Source: an uncultured Bacteroidales bacterium (GTDB taxonomy: Bacteria; Bacteroidota; Bacteroidia; Bacteroidales; Bacteroidaceae). Taken from it: a DNA stretch of 64,000 bases. Made by a program: the position numbers and the translations under genes. Positions 1 to 8,338 of the stretch are shown one piece after another. The stretch covers positions 124,001 through 188,000 of the forward strand of contig CADCHQ010000001.1 of NCBI GenBank assembly GCA_902801325.1, written 5' to 3'. Under the pieces are notes generated by a model. It was not told the origin of the DNA. It was given only the letters and a program-made list of their open reading frames with translations, and ran no database searches. How positions within the stretch are numbered: position 1 is the stretch's first letter; every line of letters starts with the position of its first letter.

Positions 1-1699
1 AGCTGGTCTTCTCGGCATAGAAGCGCAGGTACTGATACTTCTTGCCATCCTCTATCTTGAAACGAGCCACGATGCTCTCGTCGTTCGAACCGTAAGGTGT
101 CTCGAGGTCGGCAATCCACTCGTAGTCATATTTCTCTCCGTCGAAATCGTTACTGCCGTAGATTCCCCATGTCGTCACATGGTCGTCGCTTGCGCCCTTG
201 CGTCGCGAGAAGTCGAACTCTATGTCACCGCCTATCTCCTCTGGCATTTCTATCTGCAGGTAGTGCAGACCTGCCTCCACATTGCCACCTTGCCAGTATG
301 AGTGCCAGAAGGTGTTGATGCTACCATCCAGCAAGACTCCCTCTGCCAGGTCGCCGCCGTCGCGACCTCCCAGGTCGTTCTGACTATAAGGACTGCTGAA
401 CTGTTCGGCATCCGTGATCAGTTTCTCACGTGTCATATCGTTGGCGATGGCGGTCTTCTCCTTGGCGTCGGTCAGCATCTGGCTGAAGGCGAAGCTGTAG
501 TTGGAGTTCAGGAGTTCCTGAGCCACTGACTCGTCCACGGGTTCCAGATACCATTCGCTGGCGCCGCTGTCCTGAGTGGTGTTGCACCATACCGTCATGG
601 GACCACCCCACCCTGTACCGCCGTTGTGCCAGTTCATGTGGATGTACTTATAGTCATTAGCAGGTTGGTCTTTGAAGCGGAAGTTGAACATAATCATGTC
701 TTCTTCTGTGCTCAAGGGCCAGATGGTGTTGTATGCACCGTCCACCTTCGAGATGGCGTCGATGGAGATGTAGTTTTCCTTGTCGCCGCACTTCTCAGCC
801 GAGTTGAAGATGAGTTTGTTCGAGGCATTGCGCAGAATGTAGGTCTTGTCCTCCTGGCGCTCCAGTGTCCACAGGAAGGTAGCATCCTCGCGATCCACCG
901 TCTTCCAGTTGTTGGCACCCGTGTTGTCGCTGTACATAGCCTTCACCACAGGATTCCAACCCTCCTCGTCGCTTCCTTCAGCAAACTGACGTGCGCAGAG
1001 GAAACGATAGTATCCGTTTTCAGGCAGATACATCTTCTTGGCGTCCACCAGTGCCTTGTAGGCGTCCACAATGGCCTGCGACATAGCGTTCAGTTGTTCC
1101 ACCGTCAGTTTCTCCATCTCCTCCTCGTTGTCCATGATGAGAGCGGCGTTCACGGCATCGGCAAAGGCCTGATACTTGTCGGCAGGATACTGTCCGTAGT
1201 CATCGCCCACCACAAACTGGTCCAGATACTTCTGATAGCGCAGATATATTTCTATAAGGTTCGCGCGCGCGCCCTCGAGATCGTCGGGAGCAGGGTTGTA
1301 GAACTCGTCCTCCGAGCAGAAGTAGATCTTGTTGATGGTAATCTCTCCCTCGGCATGGTTCTGGATTACTACACAACTGAAGTAGGGGAAGGCGCCCGGC
1401 GTGAGTTTGATGTAACCCTCCGTCTCGTCCATCTTACAAATCACGGAATAGGCGTTCTGCCAGTTCTCGTCCTGAAGGATGAGGTTGAAGTTGCACGACG
1501 ACTCGTAACTGATGTACAGGTACTCGGCCTCCTCAATCTCGAACGTACTGCCTAATGCCACACTGTGCCAGCCCCATGCCGACGTACAGTTGATGGTGTT
1601 AGTGCCTTCTTCGAAACGCGAAGAATAGTCGATGTCCACCTTGGCATTCGCAACCAAGGTCAACAGCATTGCAAACAAACAGGTAAGAATTCTTTTCAT
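1..1699 (-). CDS. Secreted protein with C-terminal F5/8C-like (discoidin) region, truncated by window edge
   Basis: An open frame runs from ATG at 1699 to the left edge (566 codons, no stop), so the C-terminus lies outside the window. The start is chosen because it opens a signal peptide (MKRILTCLFAMLLTLVANA). The middle is helical and polar; the last 120 or so visible residues contain a block (LDGSINTFWHSYWQGG) that resembles the sugar- or surface-binding F5/8 type C fold in secreted Bacteroidales proteins. Role inferred: a cell-surface or secreted carbohydrate-associated protein. A TAATTTTG -7 box lies about 50 bp upstream, so it has its own promoter. The AraC regulator immediately upstream, on the same strand, could control it. 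No catalytic motif is visible. Confidence 0.8.
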   Translation of the reverse strand, partial: MKRILTCLFAMLLTLVANAKVDIDYSSRFEEGTNTINCTSAWGWHSVALGSTFEIEEAEYLYISYESSCNFNLILQDENWQNAYSVICKMDETEGYIKLTPGAFPYFSCVVIQNHAEGEITINKIYFCSEDEFYNPAPDDLEGARANLIEIYLRYQKYLDQFVVGDDYGQYPADKYQAFADAVNAALIMDNEEEMEKLTVEQLNAMSQAIVDAYKALVDAKKMYLPENGYYRFLCARQFAEGSDEEGWNPVVKAMYSDNTGANNWKTVDREDATFLWTLERQEDKTYILRNASNKLIFNSAEKCGDKENYISIDAISKVDGAYNTIWPLSTEEDMIMFNFRFKDQPANDYKYIHMNWHNGGTGWGGPMTVWCNTTQDSGASEWYLEPVDESVAQELLNSNYSFAFSQMLTDAKEKTAIANDMTREKLITDAEQFSSPYSQNDLGGRDGGDLAEGVLLDGSINTFWHSYWQGGNVEAGLHYLQIEMPEEIGGDIEFDFSRRKGASDDHVTTWGIYGSNDFDGEKYDYEWIADLETPYGSNDESIVARFKIEDGKKYQYLRFYAEKTS

Positions 1700-1747
1700 A
1701 ACTGTGAATTTAGGTTAGATTTAGTTTGAACTCTAGTTATCCGTCTG

Positions 1748-1755
1748 CAAAATTA
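1748..1755 (-). promoter_or_regulatory. Bacteroidota -7 box upstream of the F5/8C-like gene
   Basis: The minus strand reads TAATTTTG, matching TAnnTTTG of the Bacteroidota primary sigma factor. It lies 49 bp upstream of the ATG at 1699. No good -33 TTTG was found at 19-21 bp. Confidence 0.4.
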
Positions 1756-1812
1756 TTACTATTTCCACACAAGCACTGACACTATTTTAACCAATATTTA
1801 TCCTTTCCGTTT

Positions 1813-2700
1813 TTAGATGAATACTTTTTTCTTCTGATAGTTTTCCCTGAATTCCGAAGGCGAACAGCCCTTCTTGCGCTTAAAAACACGGTTGAAGTTC
1901 GACAGTGTATTGAAGCCGCAGTCGTAGCAGATTTCAGCAATACTGGTGGTCGAGTCCACCAACATGCGAGTCGCTGAGCCGATGCGAATGTCCAGAATGT
2001 AGTCCGACAGCGTGCGCCCCGATCGCTGATGGAAGAATCTGCTGAAAGCCTCCGGCGTCATCCCCACCATCTCTGCCATCTGTTCCAGTCGAATCTCCTC
2101 GGCAAAGTGCCGTGCAATGTACTTCTGCACCTTATCCACCCGACGGCTCTCGCTGTGCGACTCTATGCGGGCAAAAGCCGAACTGCTCAGTTGCCGGGCA
2201 TTGTCGCTGACGGAGAGTTCGTACAGGATGTCCAGGAAGTCGAGCACCGCATGGAACCCCGTCTTGTGATGCGCCAGATTGTCGAGTTTTGCATAAACCT
2301 TCATGATCACGGGCAAGGGGAACGCCAGTCCGCACTGTGCCCTCTCCAGCATCCTGCGAATGGAACTAAACTGATTCTTCTGCAACAGGCTCTCGGGCAA
2401 GAGTTCCTGATCAAACTGTATGGTAATCTCGCGAATGTCGTCACGCTGGCATTCCCCCTGTTCCCACACGTGTTCCAGGTCCGAACTGGCTATGAGCACC
2501 AGGTCGTAGTCGCCTACCACCTCCTCCGAGTCGCCCACTATGCGATGCGCCCCGATGGCATGTTCCGTGAAGTTCAGTTCATACTCGTGGTGGCAGTGAA
2601 TGGGATAGTCGAAAGCCGCCTTGTGTCTGTCTGCGATGTAGAAGCAATCCCTCTCCGACAGCGGCGTAATCTCCCGCATGATCTGTGACTTGTTTTCCAT
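1813..2700 (-). CDS. AraC-family transcriptional regulator
   Basis: This 295-aa protein has the classic two-part AraC layout. An N-terminal cupin-like sensing region (about residues 20-150, with FDYPIHCHHEYELNF) binds an effector. The C-terminal double helix-turn-helix (about 190-290) includes MAEMVGMTPEAFSRFF and, in the second HTH, IAEICYDCGFNTLSNFNRVF. No membrane segment is present, so it is a cytoplasmic one-component regulator rather than a hybrid two-component sensor. The ligand is unknown. It stands alone between the F5/8C-like gene and a long repeat-rich gap; the adjacent carbohydrate-associated gene is a plausible target, but no operator was recognised. Confidence 0.93.
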   Translation of the reverse strand: MENKSQIMREITPLSERDCFYIADRHKAAFDYPIHCHHEYELNFTEHAIGAHRIVGDSEEVVGDYDLVLIASSDLEHVWEQGECQRDDIREITIQFDQELLPESLLQKNQFSSIRRMLERAQCGLAFPLPVIMKVYAKLDNLAHHKTGFHAVLDFLDILYELSVSDNARQLSSSAFARIESHSESRRVDKVQKYIARHFAEEIRLEQMAEMVGMTPEAFSRFFHQRSGRTLSDYILDIRIGSATRMLVDSTTSIAEICYDCGFNTLSNFNRVFKRKKGCSPSEFRENYQKKKVFI

Positions 2701-2920
2701 GACTCCTGTTTTTCAGTCCTTGCTGGAGTTCTAGTCTTCAGCTTTTCCTACATTTTGATGCCAAAGATAATGAAAGTCGAGTGAAATATAAAATGAATCA
2801 TCATTTTTATTTCCGAGACGCATCTTATCTAAGACCGAAGGTCAAAGATACGATTAAGTGAGTGAAAAAACAAAAAAAGGAAAGAAAAAATAGTCTTATA
2901 CAGAATAAGCTGACACAAGA

Positions 2921-3145
2921 GTGGACAAGGAGACAAGTGGACAAGGAGACATTTTACTTCCAGAACCATTCAAAGTGGAGTTGTAAATTGTTATATTGTA
3001 CGGGATGAAATTTATAAATTATAAGTACTATAATTTATATTATATATATAATACATTATATATATAATATATCTTTCTGCTTCATCAATTTTTCCACAAT
3101 AGCGAAAACCTTAATGTCTCCTTGTCCACTTGTCTCCTTGTCTCC
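2921..3145. repeat. Inverted-repeat element, locus A: tandem-unit arms around an AT-rich core
   Basis: Positions 2924-2951 and 3115-3142 form a perfect 28-bp inverted repeat separated by 163 bp. Each arm is nearly two copies of a 16-bp unit (GTGGACAAGGAGACAA). The core is almost pure A/T around 3008-3072 and holds smaller palindromes, for example TATAAATTATA with TATAATTTATA around AGTAC. No credible gene lies in the 857-bp gap between the AraC gene and the 717-aa protein. The layout matches locus C at 43.2-43.5 kb. Confidence 0.85.
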
Positions 3146-3168
3146 CTTTTTATCTTTTCCTGATTTCG

Positions 3169-3291
3169 GTTGACAGTTTTCTGCTCTTTTTCTGATGTGG
3201 TTGACAGCCGTTTTCCTGAACAAGTTGACACTTTCCTAAAATCGTTGACACCTTTACTGAAAGGGTTGACATTTTCCTGGAAAGGTTGGCA
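3169..3291. repeat. Degenerate array of GTTGACA motifs
   Basis: GTTGACA occurs at 3169, 3200, 3224, 3244 and 3265, with GTTGGCA at 3285. The last four intervals are 20-24 bp. The segments between are variants of TTTTCCTGAA. It directly follows the right arm of the locus A inverted repeat. Confidence 0.75.
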
Positions 3292-3315
3292 ATAACAAAG
3301 TTTGTTGCCTGCCAG

Positions 3316-3420
3316 ACTATGGAAGCTGCTTAATGTGGCAAAGTGGCAAAATGATACGAGGCTCCCCGAACCTATGTTCGAGCAACCGCGAACAAAGGCA
3401 TGAGTCAAGGCGAACAAGGG
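3316..3420 (+). repeat. Dispersed intergenic element, copy A
   Basis: This segment starts ACTATGGAAGCTGCTTAATG, passes through two GTGGCAAA units and a CGAACCTATGTTCG palindrome, and ends GCGAACAAGG. The same order of blocks is found on the opposite strand at 43127-43254. No reading frame is conserved between the copies, which argues against a protein. Confidence 0.7.
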
Positions 3421-3498
3421 CTTTATCTCCAACCTCGAATTGGTTTTAAGGATTGCCTTATTCGCTTTACTCCTACATGCGCTAAGGAGTATGGAAGC

Positions 3499-3530
3499 AA
3501 AAAAGTATGCGCCCGAAATCAGGCGCATAC
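3499..3530 (-). terminator. Rho-independent terminator of the 717-aa protein gene
   Basis: On the minus strand a 9-bp stem (GTATGCGCC with GGCGCATAC, 8-nt loop) is followed by six T residues. It lies 28 bp past the stop codon at 3558. Confidence 0.75.
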
Positions 3531-3557
3531 AAGAGTGATGGTGTGTCAGTTACATGC

Positions 3558-5711
3558 TCAATCCAGCCAGTCCATCTTATTTTTTTTGCGTACTTTGCCG
3601 TATTTTTTAAAGATATATTCCGCCGCTGCGGCCTCCTCCTCTGTCTTGAATCTGATTCCTGATTCGGCCCAGAAGCCTTTGGTGCCGATAATACGTGCTA
3701 TTTTGCCTGTGGTGTAGTCGGAGTATCTGATACGTCGTTCCTGGTTCTCGGCATGCTCGTTTTTGGCTGTGCTGTTGGAAACGAATGGGAACGGCGATGT
3801 TTTTTCCCATTCCGATGTGTATTTCCACGTTGGAGTGGGCATGTTTTCGTAGTCAGGTTCTGCGGGTTTGGCGGGTTGGACGGGCTCGACGGGTTCTTCT
3901 TTCTTGACCTCGCGCGGTGTATCTGAAGAGGAGGAGCTGCTGTTACCGAGTGACATGAGTCCACCGACTACTGCTACTGCAGTTCCCAGCACCACTGCCG
4001 TTCTCTCTTCCCTGTCGGCACGTTCTTGTCTTTGTTTCTTCACTATGGGTTCTGCCGCGGCGAATGCTTTTGCGAATTCATTTTCCTTCTGTGTGAGCAG
4101 TTTCCGGGCGGTGTTGGCTGCCGTGGCGTCCTTGAGTCGGAATTGCGGGTTCTTCAGCGTGGTTCGGGCCTTATCGGCTCGGCTTTTAATGAAGTCGGCC
4201 GTGTAGATGCCCATGGAGTACGATTCTTTGTTGCCTGCGATGTCATGGAGGGCCTGTACGTGGTTAACGGTGTCGGCGAGGACGGCGCACATGTCGCTGA
4301 TGTCGTCATGCAGTTTCCACTTCTTTGCGACGGCGGGGTATTTCTTCTCCCATCCCAAGCTTGACTGCGATTTCAGCAGTCGGGCATAGTCGTTCAGTTT
4401 TGCCGAGCGTTGACCTATATTAACTTCACGGCTATTGATGTTCTTTGTAGTGAAGGCGTTGGTCATCTCGGCGATGTCCTGATCGAGCATGGCGGTGATG
4501 GACTTCATGCAGTCGTTGGAGAGTCCGACGAGATTTCCCTGCTTGTCGATTTCGTATTGCAGCGCTCCCTTCGATGCGATGGCGCGTCCGTTGGCGGCAT
4601 AGTTGGTGACGGCGATGGTGTCGCCCATGTCTTCAGCTCCATTGGCGAATAGGCGGCGTATTTTTGTGTGGTCGAAGAGGAGATTGAGTTGGTTGTCCAC
4701 GAAGGCCCAGTCGTCGTTGATCTTCACGCGTGCCAGGTCGCCTGCAAAGGGGTGGAAGCACACTGTGTTTTGCAAGAGCCTTCCCTTATAGTCACGCTCT
4801 GTCATGACGACATTCCCCATGGGGATTCCGCCTTCGAAGGTGCCTTTTACGAGCACCACATCTTCGCCCTTGGAGTACAGTCCCTCGCCCTTTCCGTCGA
4901 CTGCGCCGTTCTCGAGCTCGCCCGACCACTTCATGTCGCTGACGCGGTAGAAGCGTGATTTGTCGTTGCCGCTCCCCTGCTTCCAGAGCACAGCCCTACC
5001 TATGTTTTTCATGTCGTCGACATCCACGGTCTGATTCGGTCCGAAGTAGCCATCCTCTCCCTCGAGCAGGACGTAGTAGTAGATTTGCTCATCCACCTCG
5101 CCGTCGTAGGCTTTCCATTGATGGCATTCGCTCTTCAGCAGCAGCCCGTGGCGGGTGATTATGCTCTTTCTGTTTTCAATTTTTTTCGGCGACTGGGCGT
5201 TTCTCGCAGCCGCCAACATATATTTGTCCGTAATCTTCAGGTAGTAGACGCCGTTGTTCAGTTGTTTTCCGGAATGCAGGAAGTCCATTTCCTCCTTCAT
5301 GCGTCCCTCCTGCCACACCTTGTAGGCCTGATAATACTCACTTTGATCGTTGGGTTTATAGGAGTAGATGTCGTACATATAGACGAATTCTTTATTCCCC
5401 GTGACGAGCATGGCTTCCTTGGCCGTACCCCCCTTGGCGGTCTCGTGGCTAATGAACGTGCCCACCTTATTGAGCAGGTCGATCTTCTCCCGCACATTCT
5501 TCGCGTGCCTCTTGTTTTCCTTGTCATTGGAGGTGTCGAGATAGGTGCCAACGGCCTTAATCTTATAGACACCGTCCTTTTGCAGGACGCCGTTCGACAG
5601 AAATTCGCATTCGCTCTTGCTGAGCAACGGCTTCGTGCTGCCCGATTTCTTCTGTGCCCCTGCGCCGATGGTTGCCAGCAACAGTAAAGTAAGGATAATC
5701 AGTTTTCTCAT
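3558..5711 (-). CDS. Exported protein of unknown function with MORN-like segment
   Basis: This 717-aa protein starts with a clear signal peptide ending around GAGAQ20. It has no recognised enzyme domain. Residues 261-310 (WSGELENGAVDGKGEG, then KGTFEGGIPMGN) resemble MORN-type repeats. A hydrophobic stretch at about 571-588 precedes a Ser-rich and Pro/Glu-rich linker (590-620). A short C-terminal domain then includes YSDYTTGKIARIIGTKGFW and RFKTEEEAAAAEYIFKKYGK, a pattern seen in small stand-alone domains. The layout suggests a periplasmic or surface protein with a membrane-proximal segment. It is monocistronic, with its own terminator. Function is not assigned. Confidence 0.8.
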   Translation of the reverse strand: MRKLIILTLLLLATIGAGAQKKSGSTKPLLSKSECEFLSNGVLQKDGVYKIKAVGTYLDTSNDKENKRHAKNVREKIDLLNKVGTFISHETAKGGTAKEAMLVTGNKEFVYMYDIYSYKPNDQSEYYQAYKVWQEGRMKEEMDFLHSGKQLNNGVYYLKITDKYMLAAARNAQSPKKIENRKSIITRHGLLLKSECHQWKAYDGEVDEQIYYYVLLEGEDGYFGPNQTVDVDDMKNIGRAVLWKQGSGNDKSRFYRVSDMKWSGELENGAVDGKGEGLYSKGEDVVLVKGTFEGGIPMGNVVMTERDYKGRLLQNTVCFHPFAGDLARVKINDDWAFVDNQLNLLFDHTKIRRLFANGAEDMGDTIAVTNYAANGRAIASKGALQYEIDKQGNLVGLSNDCMKSITAMLDQDIAEMTNAFTTKNINSREVNIGQRSAKLNDYARLLKSQSSLGWEKKYPAVAKKWKLHDDISDMCAVLADTVNHVQALHDIAGNKESYSMGIYTADFIKSRADKARTTLKNPQFRLKDATAANTARKLLTQKENEFAKAFAAAEPIVKKQRQERADREERTAVVLGTAVAVVGGLMSLGNSSSSSSDTPREVKKEEPVEPVQPAKPAEPDYENMPTPTWKYTSEWEKTSPFPFVSNSTAKNEHAENQERRIRYSDYTTGKIARIIGTKGFWAESGIRFKTEEEAAAAEYIFKKYGKVRKKNKMDWLD

Positions 5712-5797
5712 GTGAATTTGTTAGTTTAATGTATCAATTTTGAATTGAGACTACGTCTAGAGCACTCGCGACGGAGGGCAGTTAGAAGGGGGTTTTC

Positions 5798-8224
5798 TTA
5801 CTTCTTCCGTCTGCCAACTGGTTTCTTCAGCTTGAGGTCGAGGACGCGGATATTGCGAAGCTTCAGACCCTCGCCGTGACCACAGAAACAGATGAGACCA
5901 TCGGGGTTAAAGAGGCCGGGATGACTCTGGTGGTCGACGGTGTAGGGATTGGGCTTGCCCTCCTCAGGTGCCATGTTGTGACCCTGACAGGCCTCGCGGA
6001 TGTTGCCGTCGAGGATAACCTTGCCATTCACGGTGACGGTGATGTGGTCGCCCACGGCACGAATTTCCTCGGTGTTCCATGTGCCAAGGGGACCAAAGTT
6101 GACATGCTCGGGAACGATGATGCCATAGACCGAACCATGTTGCTGATAGTCGCGCAGACCCTTATAGATGGGGTCGTCATGGTCCAGAATCTGTATCTCC
6201 ATGCCCTCGTAGGCTGCATCTACACCCTCCCTGGTGCGAATACCCACACCATTGTTGACGCCGGGACGGACGAAACTGAACTCAAAGCGGAGGACGAAGT
6301 CGGAGTACTTCTTGGTCGTGTAGAGATTGCCCTCTGAACCATAGTGGGCACTGACATAGATGGCTCCGTCGATGGGTACATAGTCGGTCTTATTACCCTT
6401 CCACTTGTCGAGGCTTGTGCCGTCAAAGAGGAGTTCGAAGCCTGCTTTGCGCTCTTCGTCGGAGAGTGTGGTGACCTTGGTGGTGACGGCATTGGGGTCG
6501 TCGACAATCTTGGGCAGTATCGTGTTCACTTGGTCTACGGCATATCCTGCATCGGCATTCTCGGTGTGACTCTTGAACACGGCTTGTGCCTTCTGCAACA
6601 TCTCGCGCACGTGCTTTCCGCGTTGCAGGGGTTCATTCTTATCGATGAGGTCCGTCACGGCATGGGCAGCAGCGAGATCGTTGGCCTTGACATCCATGTA
6701 CTTGGCGGCAAGGTTAAGCGAAGGTTCGTTGTTCAGGGTGCCCAGTGCCTCGAGATAGCGGTCAACCGTCTTCGCAGAGGGGTTCATCTCAAGAGCTTGC
6801 TTATAGTGCTGATACTTGGTCAGCGAAGCCCATCCTGACTGTTGTGTGAGAGTGAGTGCACGACCGAGCATAGCATCGCGTGCGGAGGCATCGGACTGGG
6901 CAATCTCGAAGAGTTGGGGCACTACATCGGCGTTTGCCACCTTCAGGAGAGCCGTACGGGCGTCCTTCGTGTTTGCTCCAGCCTTTGCGGCAGACACCAC
7001 CTCGTCGATACTGGCCTTGTCGCCCTTCTGTGCCAACAATTGATAGTAGACATCGGGATAGGGACGGAAGCGCTGGAGGAGGTCGGCATACTGGTCGGCA
7101 GTCACTATCTGTGCCAGACTTGTCGTAGAAGCCTTGTGGAGAGCGCTGTTACCAATGAGTGCCGTCAGGGGCTGATAGGCCTCGTGGATGCGACGCTCGC
7201 CAGCTAGTTTCACGAGATTGGCAGAAACCGTACTCCCCTTGGCACGCAATGCCTTGAGCACACCCGACTTGACATCACCGTTGAAGGCCGTCAGAGCCGT
7301 CAGGGCGGCAGTAGCATGCTGACCGTCGAGGGCACCTACCAGTGCGTCGAGAGCCTTTTCACCTCCGATGCGACCAGCGGCTTCGATGCCTGCGTCCGCC
7401 AACTTATTGTCGGCAGAAGGTATGGCATTGAGAACAAGATCGACAGCAGCAGGGCTGTTGTTGTGATTATTACCCAGCCAACGAACAACATCGGCCTTGG
7501 CATCATTCTTCAATTTTGGGAAGACCTTGATGACCTGTGTGTCGAAGGCGGGCAACTTCAGTTCGTCGGCCAGAGCAAGGGCATTGGTGCGAATGTTTCG
7601 ATTGGGATTCTTCAGACTCTTGAGCAAGAGACCTGCCTGTTTCGAGGGTTTTTCCGAAGTCACTTTAGAACAAAAAGTGGCGATTTCATCGGACTTTTTG
7701 TCAACTAACTGCATAGCGACAGCAGGTTTGCCCTTTCCAAAGGGCGACAGACCTGCAAGGGCATATTCCTTGAGATAACTATCTGTGACCAACGACTCGA
7801 AGAAGGGTACATCGGCCTCTGTGGCTATCTTTGCCAGTTGTTGTACATAGAAGGCCTTGCGGGCATTGGTCTTTGCCGTAGCAACACCCTTTTTCAGACC
7901 ATCACGAATGGGGGCACGCAGACCTTCACGACCCTTGGCGTTGAGATAACTTGTAAGACCATCTATGGCGTACTCGAATGCTGCGCCCTTGCCTTCCTCG
8001 GAATCGTTGAGGTACTGCACCAGCATGTTGATGCCTTCAGCACCTGTGCCGGCTATCTCACTCATCACCTGATTCAGAACATCGAGATTCTGTGCCGGTA
8101 ACTGTGCCAATCCGTCGGCCACGATGGTAGAAGCCACACGATTGCGGCTGTCCTGGGCCTGAACAGGGGAAATGAGAAAATGAGATAATGAGAAAATGAA
8201 AAATAATAATAGTATGCGTTTCAT
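5798..8224 (-). CDS. HEAT-repeat protein with C-terminal DUF1080 domain (probable 3-keto-glycoside hydrolase)
   Basis: The protein is 808 aa from ATG 8224, which opens a signal peptide (MKRILLLFFIFSLSHFLISP). The longer upstream frame reads only intergenic repeat sequence. Residues about 60-560 are repeated helical pairs of HEAT type. Residues about 594-808 form a DUF1080 domain, beginning GFELLFDGTSLDKWKG and containing NNGVGIRTREG. DUF1080 is a concanavalin-like fold whose studied members cleave 3-keto-glycosides. The next gene upstream is a Gfo/Idh/MocA oxidoreductase, the usual partner that makes the 3-keto group. Both products are probably exported. The exact sugar is unknown. Confidence 0.88.
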   Translation of the reverse strand: MKRILLLFFIFSLSHFLISPVQAQDSRNRVASTIVADGLAQLPAQNLDVLNQVMSEIAGTGAEGINMLVQYLNDSEEGKGAAFEYAIDGLTSYLNAKGREGLRAPIRDGLKKGVATAKTNARKAFYVQQLAKIATEADVPFFESLVTDSYLKEYALAGLSPFGKGKPAVAMQLVDKKSDEIATFCSKVTSEKPSKQAGLLLKSLKNPNRNIRTNALALADELKLPAFDTQVIKVFPKLKNDAKADVVRWLGNNHNNSPAAVDLVLNAIPSADNKLADAGIEAAGRIGGEKALDALVGALDGQHATAALTALTAFNGDVKSGVLKALRAKGSTVSANLVKLAGERRIHEAYQPLTALIGNSALHKASTTSLAQIVTADQYADLLQRFRPYPDVYYQLLAQKGDKASIDEVVSAAKAGANTKDARTALLKVANADVVPQLFEIAQSDASARDAMLGRALTLTQQSGWASLTKYQHYKQALEMNPSAKTVDRYLEALGTLNNEPSLNLAAKYMDVKANDLAAAHAVTDLIDKNEPLQRGKHVREMLQKAQAVFKSHTENADAGYAVDQVNTILPKIVDDPNAVTTKVTTLSDEERKAGFELLFDGTSLDKWKGNKTDYVPIDGAIYVSAHYGSEGNLYTTKKYSDFVLRFEFSFVRPGVNNGVGIRTREGVDAAYEGMEIQILDHDDPIYKGLRDYQQHGSVYGIIVPEHVNFGPLGTWNTEEIRAVGDHITVTVNGKVILDGNIREACQGHNMAPEEGKPNPYTVDHQSHPGLFNPDGLICFCGHGEGLKLRNIRVLDLKLKKPVGRRKK

Positions 8225-8338
8225 ATAATTCAAAATTCTTAATTCATAATTCTTGGACGAGCCAAGCGTAGCCTCTGGCGTCCGATTACTTAATTCATAA
8301 TTCATAATCTAATAGAGGGGAAGGTTAGGATGGGTCCA
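8225..8338. repeat. Intergenic repeat patch with AATTCATAATTC units and C-rich palindrome
   Basis: The gap between the DUF1080 and Gfo/Idh genes holds several AATTCATAATTC-like units around a GCGTAGCC/GGCGTCC palindromic patch. It ends in GGGAAGG-TTAGGATGGGTCC, also seen near 13.09 kb and 40.08 kb. Confidence 0.65.

Noticed and set aside
626..1555. 309-codon plus-strand frame
   Set aside because: Antisense of the F5/8C-like protein; no family and codon pattern fits a shadow frame.
3085..3528. 147-codon minus-strand frame in the AraC/717-aa gap
   Set aside because: It runs through the locus A arm, the GTTGACA array and element copy A; composition follows the repeats and no family is recognised.
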